Origin: Hyaloperonospora brassicae
Lineage: Eukaryota > Oomycota > Peronosporomycetes > Peronosporales > Peronosporaceae
Assembly (NCBI GenBank): GCA_947650285.1
Contig: CANTFL010000034.1
Span: forward strand, 62,001-126,000
Direction of reading: 5' to 3'
Length of the DNA stretch: 64,000 bases
Below, piece after piece: positions 11,535-21,987 of this stretch. The number at the start of each line of letters is the position of its first letter. The stretch's first letter is position 1. Under the pieces are notes generated by a model. It was not told where the DNA came from and did no database searches. It saw only the letters and a program-made list of their open reading frames with translations. The translations under genes and the position numbers were made by a program.

Positions 11535-12762
11535 ATCCCCGTCTCGTTTACGGTGATCACTATTCAGGCCAGACTCATGCACACTGTGTAGAGCGTCGGA
11601 GGTGCGGCGGATCACATGAAATTCTGCCGCTCGCAACTCGCACAATACCGAGGCGTAAATTGAGAAGTCCTCGATAAATCGGCTGTAATAGTTGAGACTC
11701 CTAAAAACTATTGCAACGATCGCAACGTACGCGGGAATGGTATATTCACGAGTGACCCCAAGTCCTTCGGATGTTCTCCATCCCGCTAGTGATACTTGGT
11801 GACCCAGGTAATCTACTTTGCGCCGTCCCCAGAAACTCGAATCTAAGTTGATCGACAAATTTTACTTGTCACACACATAGAGCAACCGCTCCAACTTCTC
11901 GTACAATGACTTGCACAACTCGGCAGGTATCAATATATCATCTATGTATAATCGCCTACCCAGAACCGATGACTTCACATCAGTATCTGGTTCACCCTCG
12001 GTGACTACATCGATCAGCTTGAGCAATCCAGCGGCGGTTGCTCTAGTTTTGCAACGATCTTCAAATATCCATACAGTGCATTGTCAATTAGCCGCGGATA
12101 GATCTGTGGAGCGTTCTTCAATCCAAATGACATCCTTAACCATTAGAATAGTCCGGACGGTGTAATAAACACCGAGATATCTCTTGCTCGCTCTGTCGTC
12201 TCGACCACCTAAAACCCTCTTGCCATATCTCAGGAGCAATACCACGTATCTTTGTCCATATCTTGAAACAATTTGCTGATCAAAGGCATTTGGTATACCA
12301 TCAACCTCGCCAACTGGTTCACCCGCCTGCAATCGATGCACAACCGTATGTCTTCACCGTTTTTCCTAATGATCACCATTATTGGTGAAGTTCATGGTGA
12401 TGTAGATGGCCAAAAATTCTTGGCTGAAAGTAATCCCTTGATCATGTCCACGACCTTCTCTCAAAACTTGGGATCGACCGGCCGCACCTTTGCGCGATCG
12501 GGCTTGCATCCCCGACATCAATGTCGCAAAAATTCTCCGCGCGCGGCTAAAGGGAGTGCGTTTCATTTTCCTATAAACAAGTGGCGATTCTTCTATATAA
12601 GCAGTCGTTACTATTCTTGATCTTTGTTCATGGAAACCCTGGGTCACCCACCTGAACGTCATCGATAGTGATTTCCATCGCGGTAGGGTTAACTTTTGGT
12701 AGGACCGCCATATGCTGACCCACATCTTCTGCATACAATTTACCTCCTCCATGGTAATACAT
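11532..12762 (-). pseudogene. Reverse transcriptase remnant (left copy)
   Basis: Mirror of 20110-21340. The YIDD catalytic box is at 11937-11948 on the minus strand, followed by the SFWGRRKVDYLGHQVS connection. The domain is spread over several frames. Confidence 0.75.
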
Positions 12763-13541
12763 TGTGACCGAAGACTCTCCTTCTGTCGTCCGTTCCCCTT
12801 TCATCCCAGCATTGTCATCTCGTTTAACCTGTCTGTACTTAGCATTCCGGAGAGTCATTCCGTTTGGTTGATAACTAGATCTATCCTGCAGAAAATCATC
12901 TCCCTCACGATCGGTCTCCTCGGTCGTGGTGGCAACTACCGTCCCGATCGCATCATCCGATTGTTCTCGTAACCCAATTGATATCTCCTCCATCTTGATT
13001 GAATCGATTATTGCCGGCGATCCTACACCTTGTTTGCCGCTCAGAAAGTCGGCGATCTCTGTCATCTTCTATCTGTCGTCCAGTCAATCGGACATTCCTT
13101 GTACCTCACCATTCTCCAACGCGATCGCGTCTGACTAATGCATGGACCATTCTTGTACTACATCAGCCCCCGCAGGGTCGATTTATTCGGCCGTGATCTC
13201 CTTCCTTACACCAATCGCTTCGCTTGATTGGCTCCGCACCTTCCTAAAGCTCAATCTCTCCTTATTTGTCTGGTCTTCCAAAGGTACCTATGTTAACCGT
13301 AGATAATCCCTCGTATCGCGATGGCCTTCTTCGGTCAGATCCTGACCCTTCTTTCCGTAAAGATTTCTTAATCAGACCTCCCCATCTACACTATACACTC
13401 TTGATAATCTTGACTACTCTTCGGTTTTACCTTTTGGACGCTTCAATATTCGCGTGGGTGCTTCATACATGGGTCGATCCATTAGCGATCCTGCGTATTC
13501 CTCCATAGATTCTTCCTCGCACTCCTTACACGCTTCAAAGT

Positions 13542-14692
13542 ACAGCATTTGCCACGCCTTGTATACACGCGATCCAACCGACACGTATCCTGGCAATCGA
13601 GGGTATCGTATCGGCTGACATACGCAGCACTAATGAAGATCCTCCCACTTAAAATTATCCCACGATCACCAAGGCTCGTAATTATTAAATACTTAGTCTT
13701 GTCAGGAACATCGGTCACAGTTGGTACCCATGTCACATCTCAGCGTACCCACAATTTAGCTTCAGGTGGATTGACCCCAATCTTTAATTCTGTTGATCTT
13801 CCTACCGGGATAGATACATATTAATCGTTCACATTGATCGTTTGTATTGTCGATCGGTACGGCGGCCTTCTGCCCAACAGACTTGTGCGAACCTCGTATG
13901 ATAGGTATGAGGTTCCATCGGCTAAATCAAATCGTATGCCCGCCGGAACTATGAAGTGCATGCCTAGTATAGCCTCTTGGACGATCTGATCGCCGATTCA
14001 TACATCGAAATAATACACCAGCGATCCATCCAGGGTGATCTTGATATTTGTCCGCCCTACGGTCACGTAGGCACTTTCACCTATTCCTATACACTCTTGA
14101 GTCCATATTACGTCGATCTCGCATCCTATCTTACGATAAAATGTAGTATCGATGATCGATACCTCGGCGTCAGAATCGAAATGCATATTGGCCTTCTCAT
14201 TGTAATCTTTTCCGACTGCTTTTGCCTGTTCGATCCATTTGCCGGAGATGTGATATTTCCAATACACGCGAGATTCACCTGATGTAATATCGAGCTCCAT
14301 TTTCACAGGCAATCGGGAATATTCGTTCAACCTGTTTACACTGGCCATTGAATAAACCGATTTAGAACCATCTCGTATATTAGCGATCGGATTGATCCGA
14401 TCGCTAACCTCTTGACCTTTCCTTTTCCTTTCAACAAATGCATAAATGCAGAGCCTAGAAAGCTCGGCTTGTACCAGATTCCACCCTGGCGAGCTTCCTA
14501 GTTTAACATACCCTCCACCTTGAATGGAAACATTCCAGCGTGTTTGGCGGGCACATGCCACTTCCGAATCAAATTGTAGAATTTCTCCATGAATCAAATG
14601 CCTCTCTCGTGCACTTCTCCACAAGCCGCACACGCGTAAAAACACATGTCCGACGGATGGCCTTTGCGGCCGCACTTTTGACAAGTCAGTCT
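13542..14692 (-). pseudogene. Zinc knuckle and protease remnant (left copy)
   Basis: Mirror of 18180-19330. A CCHC knuckle (CQKCGRKGHPSDMC) and the aspartic protease segment FDSDAEVSIIDTTF (14169-14177 for the active site) are present. It differs from the right arm at residues such as TTFYRK against TTFDRK and ITLDG against ITPDG. Confidence 0.75.
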
Positions 14693-14974
14693 TTTACAAC
14701 ACCTTCAATCGTCATGATTGGTCGATCCGCAATGGGTTCACGCTCTCGACAGTTCCATGCGATCGTTCGAGTTTATTTGATCCACATCACTCTGTCAAAC
14801 CCGGCGATCTTGATCCGACTTAGCTTGATCAGCTACGGCAGTCAAACACACACGACGCTAATCTGTATCACGGTCTGAACACTTGACTTCGACTCAGATT
14901 CGCTGCTTTCATCCTTATCTATCCGGATCGCATGCACCTCTAGGGTTGCTTTAGTCAATACCGGGTTGTCATGT

Positions 14975-15013
14975 TTCGATGACCAATAATTATGCTTTGT
15001 GTTTCAGCGTTTT
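14975..15013. other. Junction between left arm and central LTR tail
   Basis: About 39 bp that match neither the right arm nor the LTR tail. This is the inner breakpoint of the inverted duplication on the left side. Confidence 0.6.
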
Positions 15014-15130
15014 AACAATTTAGGTTAGAAATGGAGAACGCTATTCAGTTAAGTCTGATCGGACCGATGATTGGTGAGAAAGGCCATGTCCGTTGAAATA
15101 GGTCAGGTGGGATGGTGGAAAGAAAGTGGA
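15014..15130 (+). repeat. Extra 117-bp pol-side tail in front of the central LTR
   Basis: This is identical in kind to 27169-27285, the internal sequence just before the 3' LTR, and includes the polypurine tract TGGAAAGAAAGTGGA (15116-15130). A normal 5' LTR should be preceded by host DNA with a target duplication. The tail suggests a former head-to-tail tandem of elements sharing this LTR, or recombination between copies. Alternatively the LTR really begins near 15014, but there is no TG start there. Confidence 0.75.
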
Positions 15131-15188
15131 TGTTATTGGACTCGTGTTCTCAAGCTGAAAGGTGACGGAAAGTAACTAGGATACAATG

Positions 15189-15341
15189 ATCGATCCAGGG
15201 GGTACGCGATCCAGGGGATAAGCGATCTAGGGGGTACGCGGTCTCCTTGGTTACGCAATCCAGGGGATACGCGATCCACAGGGTACGCAATCTACGGGGT
15301 CCGTGATCTACGATGTGCGATCCGCAGGGAGATCGTGATCC
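15189..15341 (+). repeat. 16-bp minisatellite inside LTR (central copy)
   Basis: About nine units of the type TACGCGATCCAGGGGA and variants. Each unit carries a GATC or near-GATC core. The array lies about 60 bp inside the LTR, in the likely U3 region, where it could act as a repeated promoter-proximal element. Confidence 0.8.
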
Positions 15342-15759
15342 GTCATTGGTATACGCGACATCACAGGCTTGATGACGACGGATCAGAAAGGTACGTAAAG
15401 TGAACCACATAGTTTCTGTGCGGAGGGTCTGTGGTGAGGGAGGGCGTAGCTTAGAATCGGTGATGGGTATGATTATAGGTTTAATTTTTAGTTTGGTTGG
15501 TTGACATGATACACCGTTGAACTTGATTGGAATTACATGTGTGTCTTTCTATTCTGGGTTGGATTACTGTCTACCTGACTTGAAGAAACTTGCATACGTT
15601 AATCAAGTGAAATACCTGGATTGTTTCGCCAGGGACCGAGAACGCTCGAGACAAGCCCCCAACTGCGATCGGACGCAGCAACACAGTAAAGGACAAGGTA
15701 TAAGATCGCGAGACGGCTCAAGTGATCAGAAGGTCAAGCGGATCAAGTATCTATGTTTT

Positions 15760-15848
15760 GGACAAAATGATCTCTTCAAGATCGTTTTGTCCAATACATA
15801 TCGAGTACCCTACGAGTATACTCGTGGTCGTGTGAATGTTTTCACACG
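15760..15848 (+). other. Cluster of three hairpins in LTR (central copy)
   Basis: 15760-15792 can fold with GGACAAAA pairing to TTTTGTCC and inner GATCT/AAGATC pairs. 15812-15825 is the perfect palindrome ACGAGTATACTCGT. 15829-15848 is an 8-bp stem CGTGTGAA/TTCACACG with a 4-nt loop. The three are packed into 90 bp and conserved in all LTR copies. They may mark the R region or a polyadenylation or packaging structure; that role is inference. Confidence 0.65.
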
Positions 15849-16022
15849 ATCACCACCCCACTTCAAACACGGTCAAGTTTCCCTGGATGCGAGTCTATCT
15901 GGAAGAATTCGGCTTGCGCTACCGACGGGTAAACAAGGTGAGGAAGGAAGCGTGACACACGGAAACGGAATAACCTCTTCGATAGTCGGTTGTATGAGCG
16001 CCAGCGGAGAGTCGAGATTACA

Positions 16023-16599
16023 CGAATATCATGACTGCCACTTCATCACAATGATGCTCGTTGACGGATTTTGACTAAAGATTTATGGTTGAGACATTGA
16101 GGTAACATGTCAAGATTTAGATAAATACTTGGGGCGGAACCGTCAAAGGGGAAAGGATTGTCACAAACGCGGAAATCAAAAAATTCTAAAGGTATCAGAT
16201 TTTTTGTAGGGGCTCTGATAATATTGAAGTAAAAGAGGAAGTTCGATTACTTGATTTAGAAAAAAATCTTCCTTAAATTCTTTCCAATTTTTTTTCGGGG
16301 ATTAACGCGCTGCAAATCGTGATTCGCATGGTGATAACGCTTCTGTCAAAACCGAGAAATTGCATACAACGTCACCCTCGCGATGTCAAAATAGACAAAT
16401 AAATTTGAATGACAAAAGTGAAGAAGGAAAAATTCGAACTGGATCAACTAGATCACCCTACGAAACCCGTTCAGAGACCGATCATATTTTTGAAGATGAT
16501 GTGAAGATTTTAGGTTGGTAGCTTAAACAGTTGTAGATTTTGTTTCATTGAAAGAATCTCATGATCGTGCGGTCAAGGGATCTATGTACCCCAAGTGCT
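16023..16599 (+). other. 5' leader region of the right element
   Basis: Sequence directly after the central LTR. It exists only once in the window. No primer-binding site or protein can be read with confidence. Confidence 0.4.
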
Positions 16600-18188
16600 A
16601 TATCTTATGATAATTCGAGCGATTTAGTACAGTGTCTACCACAGTCAAGTCATCTAACATACTGAACGGGATACAAGGTACTACGCAGCTACTAAACAAG
16701 GCTGGATCTGTCGGTATGACGGTTGGTGTTAAGATGCTATTAAAATGTGAACAAGATTAAGTTATCTCAAGATTGTCAGTCTCTATTGATGAATTAATTT
16801 CGTTGATAGGTGAATTGAATATCGAGACCCTTGAGAATCCATCGATCACGTAATCCCCGAGATAATATAAAACATTATCGTCGCGGTACGCGTAACAGGA
16901 GTCCAAAATCGAATCGGACGACTTGGTAGGTATTGAGCTGATGTCATAGGTCAAAGTGGGGCCATGAATTTGCTCTATCGATCCATGGAAATCAAGATCT
17001 AACCACGATCGATAACTGTACGCGAGTTTAGAAACATAAAATTTATTACTTTAAGAATCCGAAAGTCCATTTTCAATATAGCTATGGAACGATTACAACA
17101 ATGACATCAAAGCCAAGTATGTCAAGCGTTACACCCAAATCAGACAGTCTATATACTGAACGTTCGAGACACTAACATTTCGAGCGCCAAAATAGAATTG
17201 GTGGAATCGCCTCACGTGCAAACTGATCTCAGCGACCATAGATACGATGGTCTTGATGGTTTGGGTCAACAATTACTGAGACGCTCATTACTGGGATCCA
17301 CCGAAGACTCGACAAGTGGTAATATATTGCCACAGAGGATTTGAGCCTTGGACATCACAGAGTTGAAGGAATTTAACGACAGAGACCGTGATGAAGTTCG
17401 CTCAAGAAGCTAATTTGACAGGTCAAGTCAGCGTCTCTGCGTGATGAAATGCCACACGAAGCAAAACGTCTAGTCATCAGTGATCGAATAATAGAGCCGC
17501 CACGTAACTGGTACAGCTAGCTGAGTTGATCGACTTAAAGTAAGTAAAAAGTGTTCTTAAAACTTTTAATGGTGCAAACTGGAGGTTATAACGTGTTAGT
17601 GGCTGTGCAGTATTACCACGTGCAAGAACAATCGGACGAGATGCCGCTAATATACTTGTACTGGATAAATATCACCGCGATCAAGCCAAAATTGCAATCC
17701 TAGATGGTATCTACGCGCCTAATGCATGTGATAATTATGTTTCTACTTTGGATGATCACAATATAACGAAACAACAAACCTTTTGCGTCAAACCGATTTC
17801 GCCGATATTAATAAGCCTCAACGTGCATATCAACAGATAGCGACTCGATAAAACAAGGTGTCGATGATGCCAGCACTTTCCACTAACTGTCGGACATACA
17901 TGCCAACCCGGTATTGACTAAAGCAACCCTAGAGGTGCATGCGATCCGGATAGATAAGGATGAAAGCAGCGAATCTGAGTCGAAGTCAAGTGTTCAGACC
18001 GTGATACAGATTAGCGTCGTGTGTGTTTGACTGCCGTAGCTGATCAAGCTAAGTCGGATCAAGATCGCCGGGTTTGACAGAGTGATGTGGATCAAATAAA
18101 CTCGAACGATCGCATGGAACTGTCGAGAGCGTGAACCCATTGCGGATCGACCAATCATGACGATTGAAGGTGTTGTAAAAGACTGACT
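16600..18188 (+). pseudogene. Decayed gag of the gypsy element
   Basis: Gag would form the particle shell. Only fragments read through. The best is about 17583-17760, giving VSGCAVLPRARTIGRDAANI and VLDKYHRDQAKIAILDGIYA without stops. Another is near 16650-16860, with SVSIDELISLIGELNIETLE. Several frames and many stops are needed to connect the pieces. Position between the LTR and the zinc knuckle supports gag. The family match is weak, so the assignment rests mainly on context. This part lies mostly in the spacer and is absent from the left arm. Confidence 0.5.
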
Positions 18189-19458
18189 TGTCAAAAGTGC
18201 GGCCGCAAAGGCCATCCGTCGGACATGTGTTTTTACGCGTGTGCGGCTTGTGGAGAAGTGCACGAGAGAGGCATTTGATTCATGGAGAAATTCTACAATT
18301 TGATTCGGAAGTGGCATGTGCCCGCCAAACACGCTGGAATGTTTCCACTCAAGGTGGAGGGTATGTTAAACTAGGAAGCTCGCCAGGGTGGAATCTGGTA
18401 CAAGCCGAGCTTTCTAGGCTCTGCATTTATGCATTTGTTGAAAGGAAAAGGAAAGGTCAAGAGGTTAGCGATCGGATCAATCCGATCGCTAATATACGAG
18501 ATGGCTCTAAATCGGTTTATTCAATGGCCAGTGTAAACAGGTTGAACGAATATTCCCGATTGCCTGTGAAAATGGAGCTCGATATTACATCAGGTGAATC
18601 TCGCGTGTATTGGAAATATCACATCTCCGGCAAATGGATCGAACAGGCAAAAGCAGTCGGAAAAGATTACAATGAGAAGGCCAATATGCATTTCGATTCT
18701 GACGCCGAGGTATCGATCATCGATACTACATTTGATCGTAAGATAGGATGCGAGATCGACGTAATATGGACTCAAGAGTGTATAGGAATAGGTGAAAGTG
18801 CCTACGTGACCGTAGGGCGAACAAATATCAAGATCACCCCGGATGGATCGCTGGTGTATTATTTCGATGTATGAATCGGCGATCAGATCGTCCAAGAGGC
18901 TATACTAGGCATGCACTTCATAGTTCCGGCGGGCATACGGTTTGATTTAGCCGATGGAACCTCATGCCTATCATACGAGGTTCGCACAAGTCTGTTGGGC
19001 AGAAGGCCGCCGTACCGATCGACAATACAAACGATCAATGTGAACGATTAATATGTATCTATCCCGGTAGGAAGATCAACAGAATTAAAGATTGGGGTCA
19101 ATCCACCTGAAGCTAAATTGTGGGTACGCTGAGATGTGACATGGGTACCAACTGTGACCGATGTTCCTGACAAGACTAAGTATTTAATAATTACGAGCCT
19201 TGGTGATCGTGGGATAATTTTAAGTGGGAGGATCTTCATTAGCGCTGCGTATGTCAGCCGATACGATACCCTCGATTGCCAGGATACGTGTCGGTTGGAT
19301 CGCGTGTATACAAGGCGTGGCAAATGCTGTACTTTGAAGCGTGTAAGGAGTGCGAGGAAGAATCTATGGAGGAATACGCAGGATCGCTAATGGATCGACC
19401 CATGTATGAAGCACCCACGCGAATATTGAAGCGTCCAAAAGGTAAAACCGAAGAGTAG
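18180..19458 (+). pseudogene. CCHC zinc knuckle and aspartic protease of gypsy polyprotein
   Basis: The nucleic-acid-binding knuckle CQKCGRKGHPSDMC (C-x2-C-x4-H-x4-C) is at 18189-18230, followed by a second Cys-rich piece ACAACGEVHE. One base out of frame, an open frame to 18874 holds the protease, which would cut the polyprotein: FDSDAEVSIIDTTF with the active-site triplet at 18695-18703, then YVTVGRTNIKI and VYYFDV. The usual D-T/S-G is D-S-D here, so the catalytic glycine is replaced and the enzyme should be dead. Further pieces (AILGMHFIVPAGIRFDLADG near 18898, and PGYVSVGSRVYKAWQ near 19279) continue in other frames. Confidence 0.8.
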
Positions 19459-19806
19459 TCAAGATTATCAAGAGTGTATAGTGTAGATGGGGAGGTCTGA
19501 TTAAGAAATCTTTACGGAAAGAAGGGTCAGGATCTGACCGAAGAAGGCCATCGCGATACGAGGGATTATCTACGGTTAACATAGGTACCTTTGGAAGACC
19601 AGACAAATAAGGAGAGATTGAGCTTTAGGAAGGTGCGGAGCCAATCAAGCGAAGCGATTGGTGTAAGGAAGGAGATCACGGCCGAATAAATCGACCCTGC
19701 GGGGGCTGATGTAGTACAAGAATGGTCCATGCATTAGTCAGACGCGATCGCGTTGGAGAATGGTGAGGTACAAGGAATGTCCGATTGACTGGACGACAGA
19801 TAGAAG

Positions 19807-20244
19807 ATGACAGAGATCGCCGACTTTCTGAGCGGCAAACAAGGTGTAGGATCGCCGGCAATAATCGATTCAATCAAGATGGAGGAGATATCAATTGGGT
19901 TACGAGAACAATCGGATGATGCGATCGGGACGGTAGTTGCCACCACGACCGAGGAGACCGATCGTGAGGGAGATGATTTTCTGCAGGATAGATCTAGTTA
20001 TCAACCAAACGGAATGACTCTCCGGAATGCTAAGTACAGACAGGTTAAACGAGATGACAATGCTGGGATGAAAGGGGAACGGACGACAGAAGGAGAGTCT
20101 TCGGTCACAATGTATTACCATGGAGGAGGTAAATTGTATGCAGAAGATGTGGGTCAGCATATGGCGGTCCTACCAAAAGTTAACCCTACCGCGATGGAAA
20201 TCACTATCGATGACGTTCAGGTGGGTGACCCAGGGTTTCCATGA
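19807..20244 (+). pseudogene. Protease-RT linker of gypsy polyprotein
   Basis: An uninterrupted 145-codon frame, among the longest in the element. It is acidic and hydrophilic and ends with KLYAEDVGQHMAVLPKV and TIDDVQVGDPGFP, the segment that precedes RT in oomycete gypsy elements of this type. It is the piece between protease and RT of one polyprotein, not a separate gene. Its inverted copy is 12628-13065. Confidence 0.65.
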
Positions 20245-21337
20245 ACAAAGATCAAGAATAGTAACGACTGCTTATATAGAAGAATCGCCACTTGTTTATA
20301 GGAAAATGAAACGCACTCCCTTTAGCCGCGCGCGGAGAATTTTTGCGACATTGATGTCGGGGATGCAAGCCCGATCGCGCAAAGGTGCGGCCGGTCGATC
20401 CCAAGTTTTGAGAGAAGGTCGTGGACATGATCAAGGGATTACTTTCAGCCAAGAATTTTTGGCCATCTACATCACCATGAACTTCACCAATAATGGTGAT
20501 CATTAGGAAAAACGGTGAAGACATACGGTTGTGCATCGATTGCAGGCGGGTGAACCAGTTGGCGAGGTTGATGGTATACCAAATGCCTTTGATCAGCAAA
20601 TTGTTTCAAGATATGGACAAAGATACGTGGTATTGCTCCTGAGATATGGCAAGAGGGTTTTAGGTGGTCGAGACGACAGAGCGAGCAAGAGATATCTCGG
20701 TGTTTATTACACCGTCCGGACTATTCTAATGGTTAAGGATGTCATTTGGATTGAAGAACGCTCCACAGATCTATCCGCGGCTAATTGACAATGCACTGTA
20801 TGGATATTTGAAGATCGTTGCAAAACTAGAGCAACCGCCGCTGGATTGCTCAAGCTGATCGATGTAGTCACCGAGGGTGAACCAGATACTGATGTGAAGT
20901 CATCGGTTCTGGGTAGGCGATTATACATAGATGATATATTGATACCTGCCGAGTTGTGCAAGTCATTGTACGAGAAGTTGGAGCGGTTGCTCTATGTGTG
21001 TGACAAGTAAAATTTGTCGATCAACTTAGATTCGAGTTTCTGGGGACGGCGCAAAGTAGATTACCTGGGTCACCAAGTATCACTAGCGGGATGGAGAACA
21101 TCCGAAGGACTTGGGGTCACTCGTGAATATACCATTCCCGCGTACGTTGCGATCGTTGCAATAGTTTTTAGGAGTCTCAACTATTACAGCCGATTTATCG
21201 AGGACTTCTCAATTTACGCCTCGGTATTGTGCGAGTTGCGAGCGGCAGAATTTCATGTGATCCGCCGCACCTCCGACGCTCTACACAGTGTGCATGAGTC
21301 TGGCCTGAATAGTGATCACCGTAAACGAGACGGGGAT
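20245..21337 (+). pseudogene. Reverse transcriptase domain, broken
   Basis: RT copies element RNA into DNA. Readable parts in order are CDIDVGD near 20350, fingers and palm pieces in several frames, then RRLYIDDILIPAELCKSLYE with the catalytic YIDD box at 20924-20935, KLERLLYVCDK, and SSFWGRRKVDYLGHQVSLAG with LNYYSRFIEDFSIYASVLCE to about 21235. YIDD keeps both catalytic aspartates. A TAA at 21008 lies directly between CDK and the connection. At least five frame changes are needed from 20244 to 21010. Confidence 0.82.
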
Positions 21338-21457
21338 GATCGCGATCTGCGCCCAGATTTCGAAATGGGTGGCGATCCGCACCCGATACCGGGGGAAGAT
21401 CGCAATTCACACCCAGTTTTCGAAATGGGCGGCGATCCAAACTTATTTTCGGGGAAC
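21338..21457 (+). repeat. In-frame 60-bp tandem repeat between RT and RNase H
   Basis: Units 21338-21397 and 21398-21457 start with GATCGCGATC and GATCGCAATT; a third start, GATCGCGATGG, follows at 21458. Because the unit is 60 bp, the frame is kept and encodes two 20-residue repeats with FEMGGDP at the same position. It sits in the variable tether between RT and RNase H. Confidence 0.8.
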
Positions 21458-21499
21458 GATCGCGATGGAATAGAAGAAGTTGCTGGTATAAATCCATGA

Positions 21500-21895
21500 T
21501 CGCGTTTTCCTTTTTGAAAGAAAAGATAGCTACAACGCCGATCTTAAAACAATTCGACCCGGATCGGCCACCCATGATAATCGTGTATGCCAGCAAATGG
21601 GCAGTGACCTCTTCATTACTGCAGAAACACGATGACATGTAACGGCCGGTTATCTTCTCTAGCCGCAAACTAAAGCCAAACGAATTAAATATGGTATGGT
21701 GAAGAAAGAAGTGCTAGCGTTGCTGCGGATGTTGGATATCTGTTACACAATGCTGGTTGCCCTAGAAATCACAGTACTGACTAGGTATTCAACGCTGGCA
21801 TGGCTACTAAAGTCTTCCGGTCTTAACGGAAAATTGAGAAGGTGGGCCGCATTACTGGCGAACTCGACTCTGGAGATACATCAGTTCTAAAAAGG
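21500..21895 (+). pseudogene. First RNase H domain of gypsy polyprotein
   Basis: This domain normally follows RT and removes the RNA strand. Visible pieces are FSFLKEKIATTPILKQFDPD, PPMIIVYASKWAVTSSLLQK, SRKLKPNELN, and from 21696 KEVLALLRMLDICYTMLV, TRYSTLAWLLKSSGLNGKL and RRWAALLANSTLEIHQF. The order and spacing are those of gypsy RNase H. A TGA near 21637 and frame changes near 21690 break it. The expected catalytic aspartate in the TDAS-like segment reads YASKW, so the first acidic residue appears lost. Confidence 0.75.
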
Positions 21896-21987
21896 CAAGA
21901 CATAGATACTGGGTACAGTGGAGACGAGTATAACCCTTTGGCAAGAAGAGGATCAAGTGATAATCGCGATCGCACCACGAAAACAGC

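Larger units (their letters stand above)
2985..14974 (-). repeat. Left arm of a 12-kb inverted repeat
   Basis: The reverse complement of this segment matches 17898-29887 almost base for base. Corresponding positions add up to about 32872 along the arm (a few single-base indels shift this by one), shown by matching reading frames at many points, for example 9747-9995 with 22877-23125 and 13998-14684 with 18188-18874. Differences are scattered substitutions and single-base indels, such as an extra G in the left arm in GGGACCAGGCTTTC near 6680. Identity drops to roughly 80% over the outermost 45 bp (near 2985-3030). The arm holds a 5'-truncated gypsy element on the minus strand plus 1.7 kb of outer flank. 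Confidence 0.93.
5586..14974 (-). mobile_element. 5'-truncated, broken Ty3/Gypsy element (left copy)
   Basis: Minus-strand copy of the right-arm element from just upstream of the zinc knuckle to the polypurine tract. It lacks gag and the 5' LTR, because the similarity to the right arm stops at 14974, about 290 bp before the zinc knuckle. Domain order on the minus strand is zinc knuckle, protease, RT, RNase H, second RNase H, integrase, chromodomain, then an opposite-strand coiled-coil frame and the 3' LTR. Most stops and frameshifts are shared with the right arm, so the element was already dead before it was duplicated. Confidence 0.88.
15131..16022 (+). repeat. Central gypsy LTR (5' LTR of right element)
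   Basis: 892 bp, starting TGTTATTGGA and ending GAGATTACA. It matches 27286-28177 with an offset of exactly 12155 bp, with a handful of substitutions. Homology stops right after the terminal CA, which supports the end. It holds a 16-bp minisatellite and a hairpin cluster. No clear primer-binding site starting with TGG follows at 16023, which is odd for a 5' LTR. Confidence 0.8.

Noticed and set aside
15189..15341. Regular short repeats resembling a CRISPR array
   Set aside because: Units are contiguous 16-mers without unique spacers, and lie inside eukaryotic LTRs.
14975..17897. Palindrome as a pure fold-back read artefact
   Set aside because: A fold-back would give arms without a long unique spacer and without the structured set of shared and private differences. 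Not fully excluded; kept as a check in the findings.
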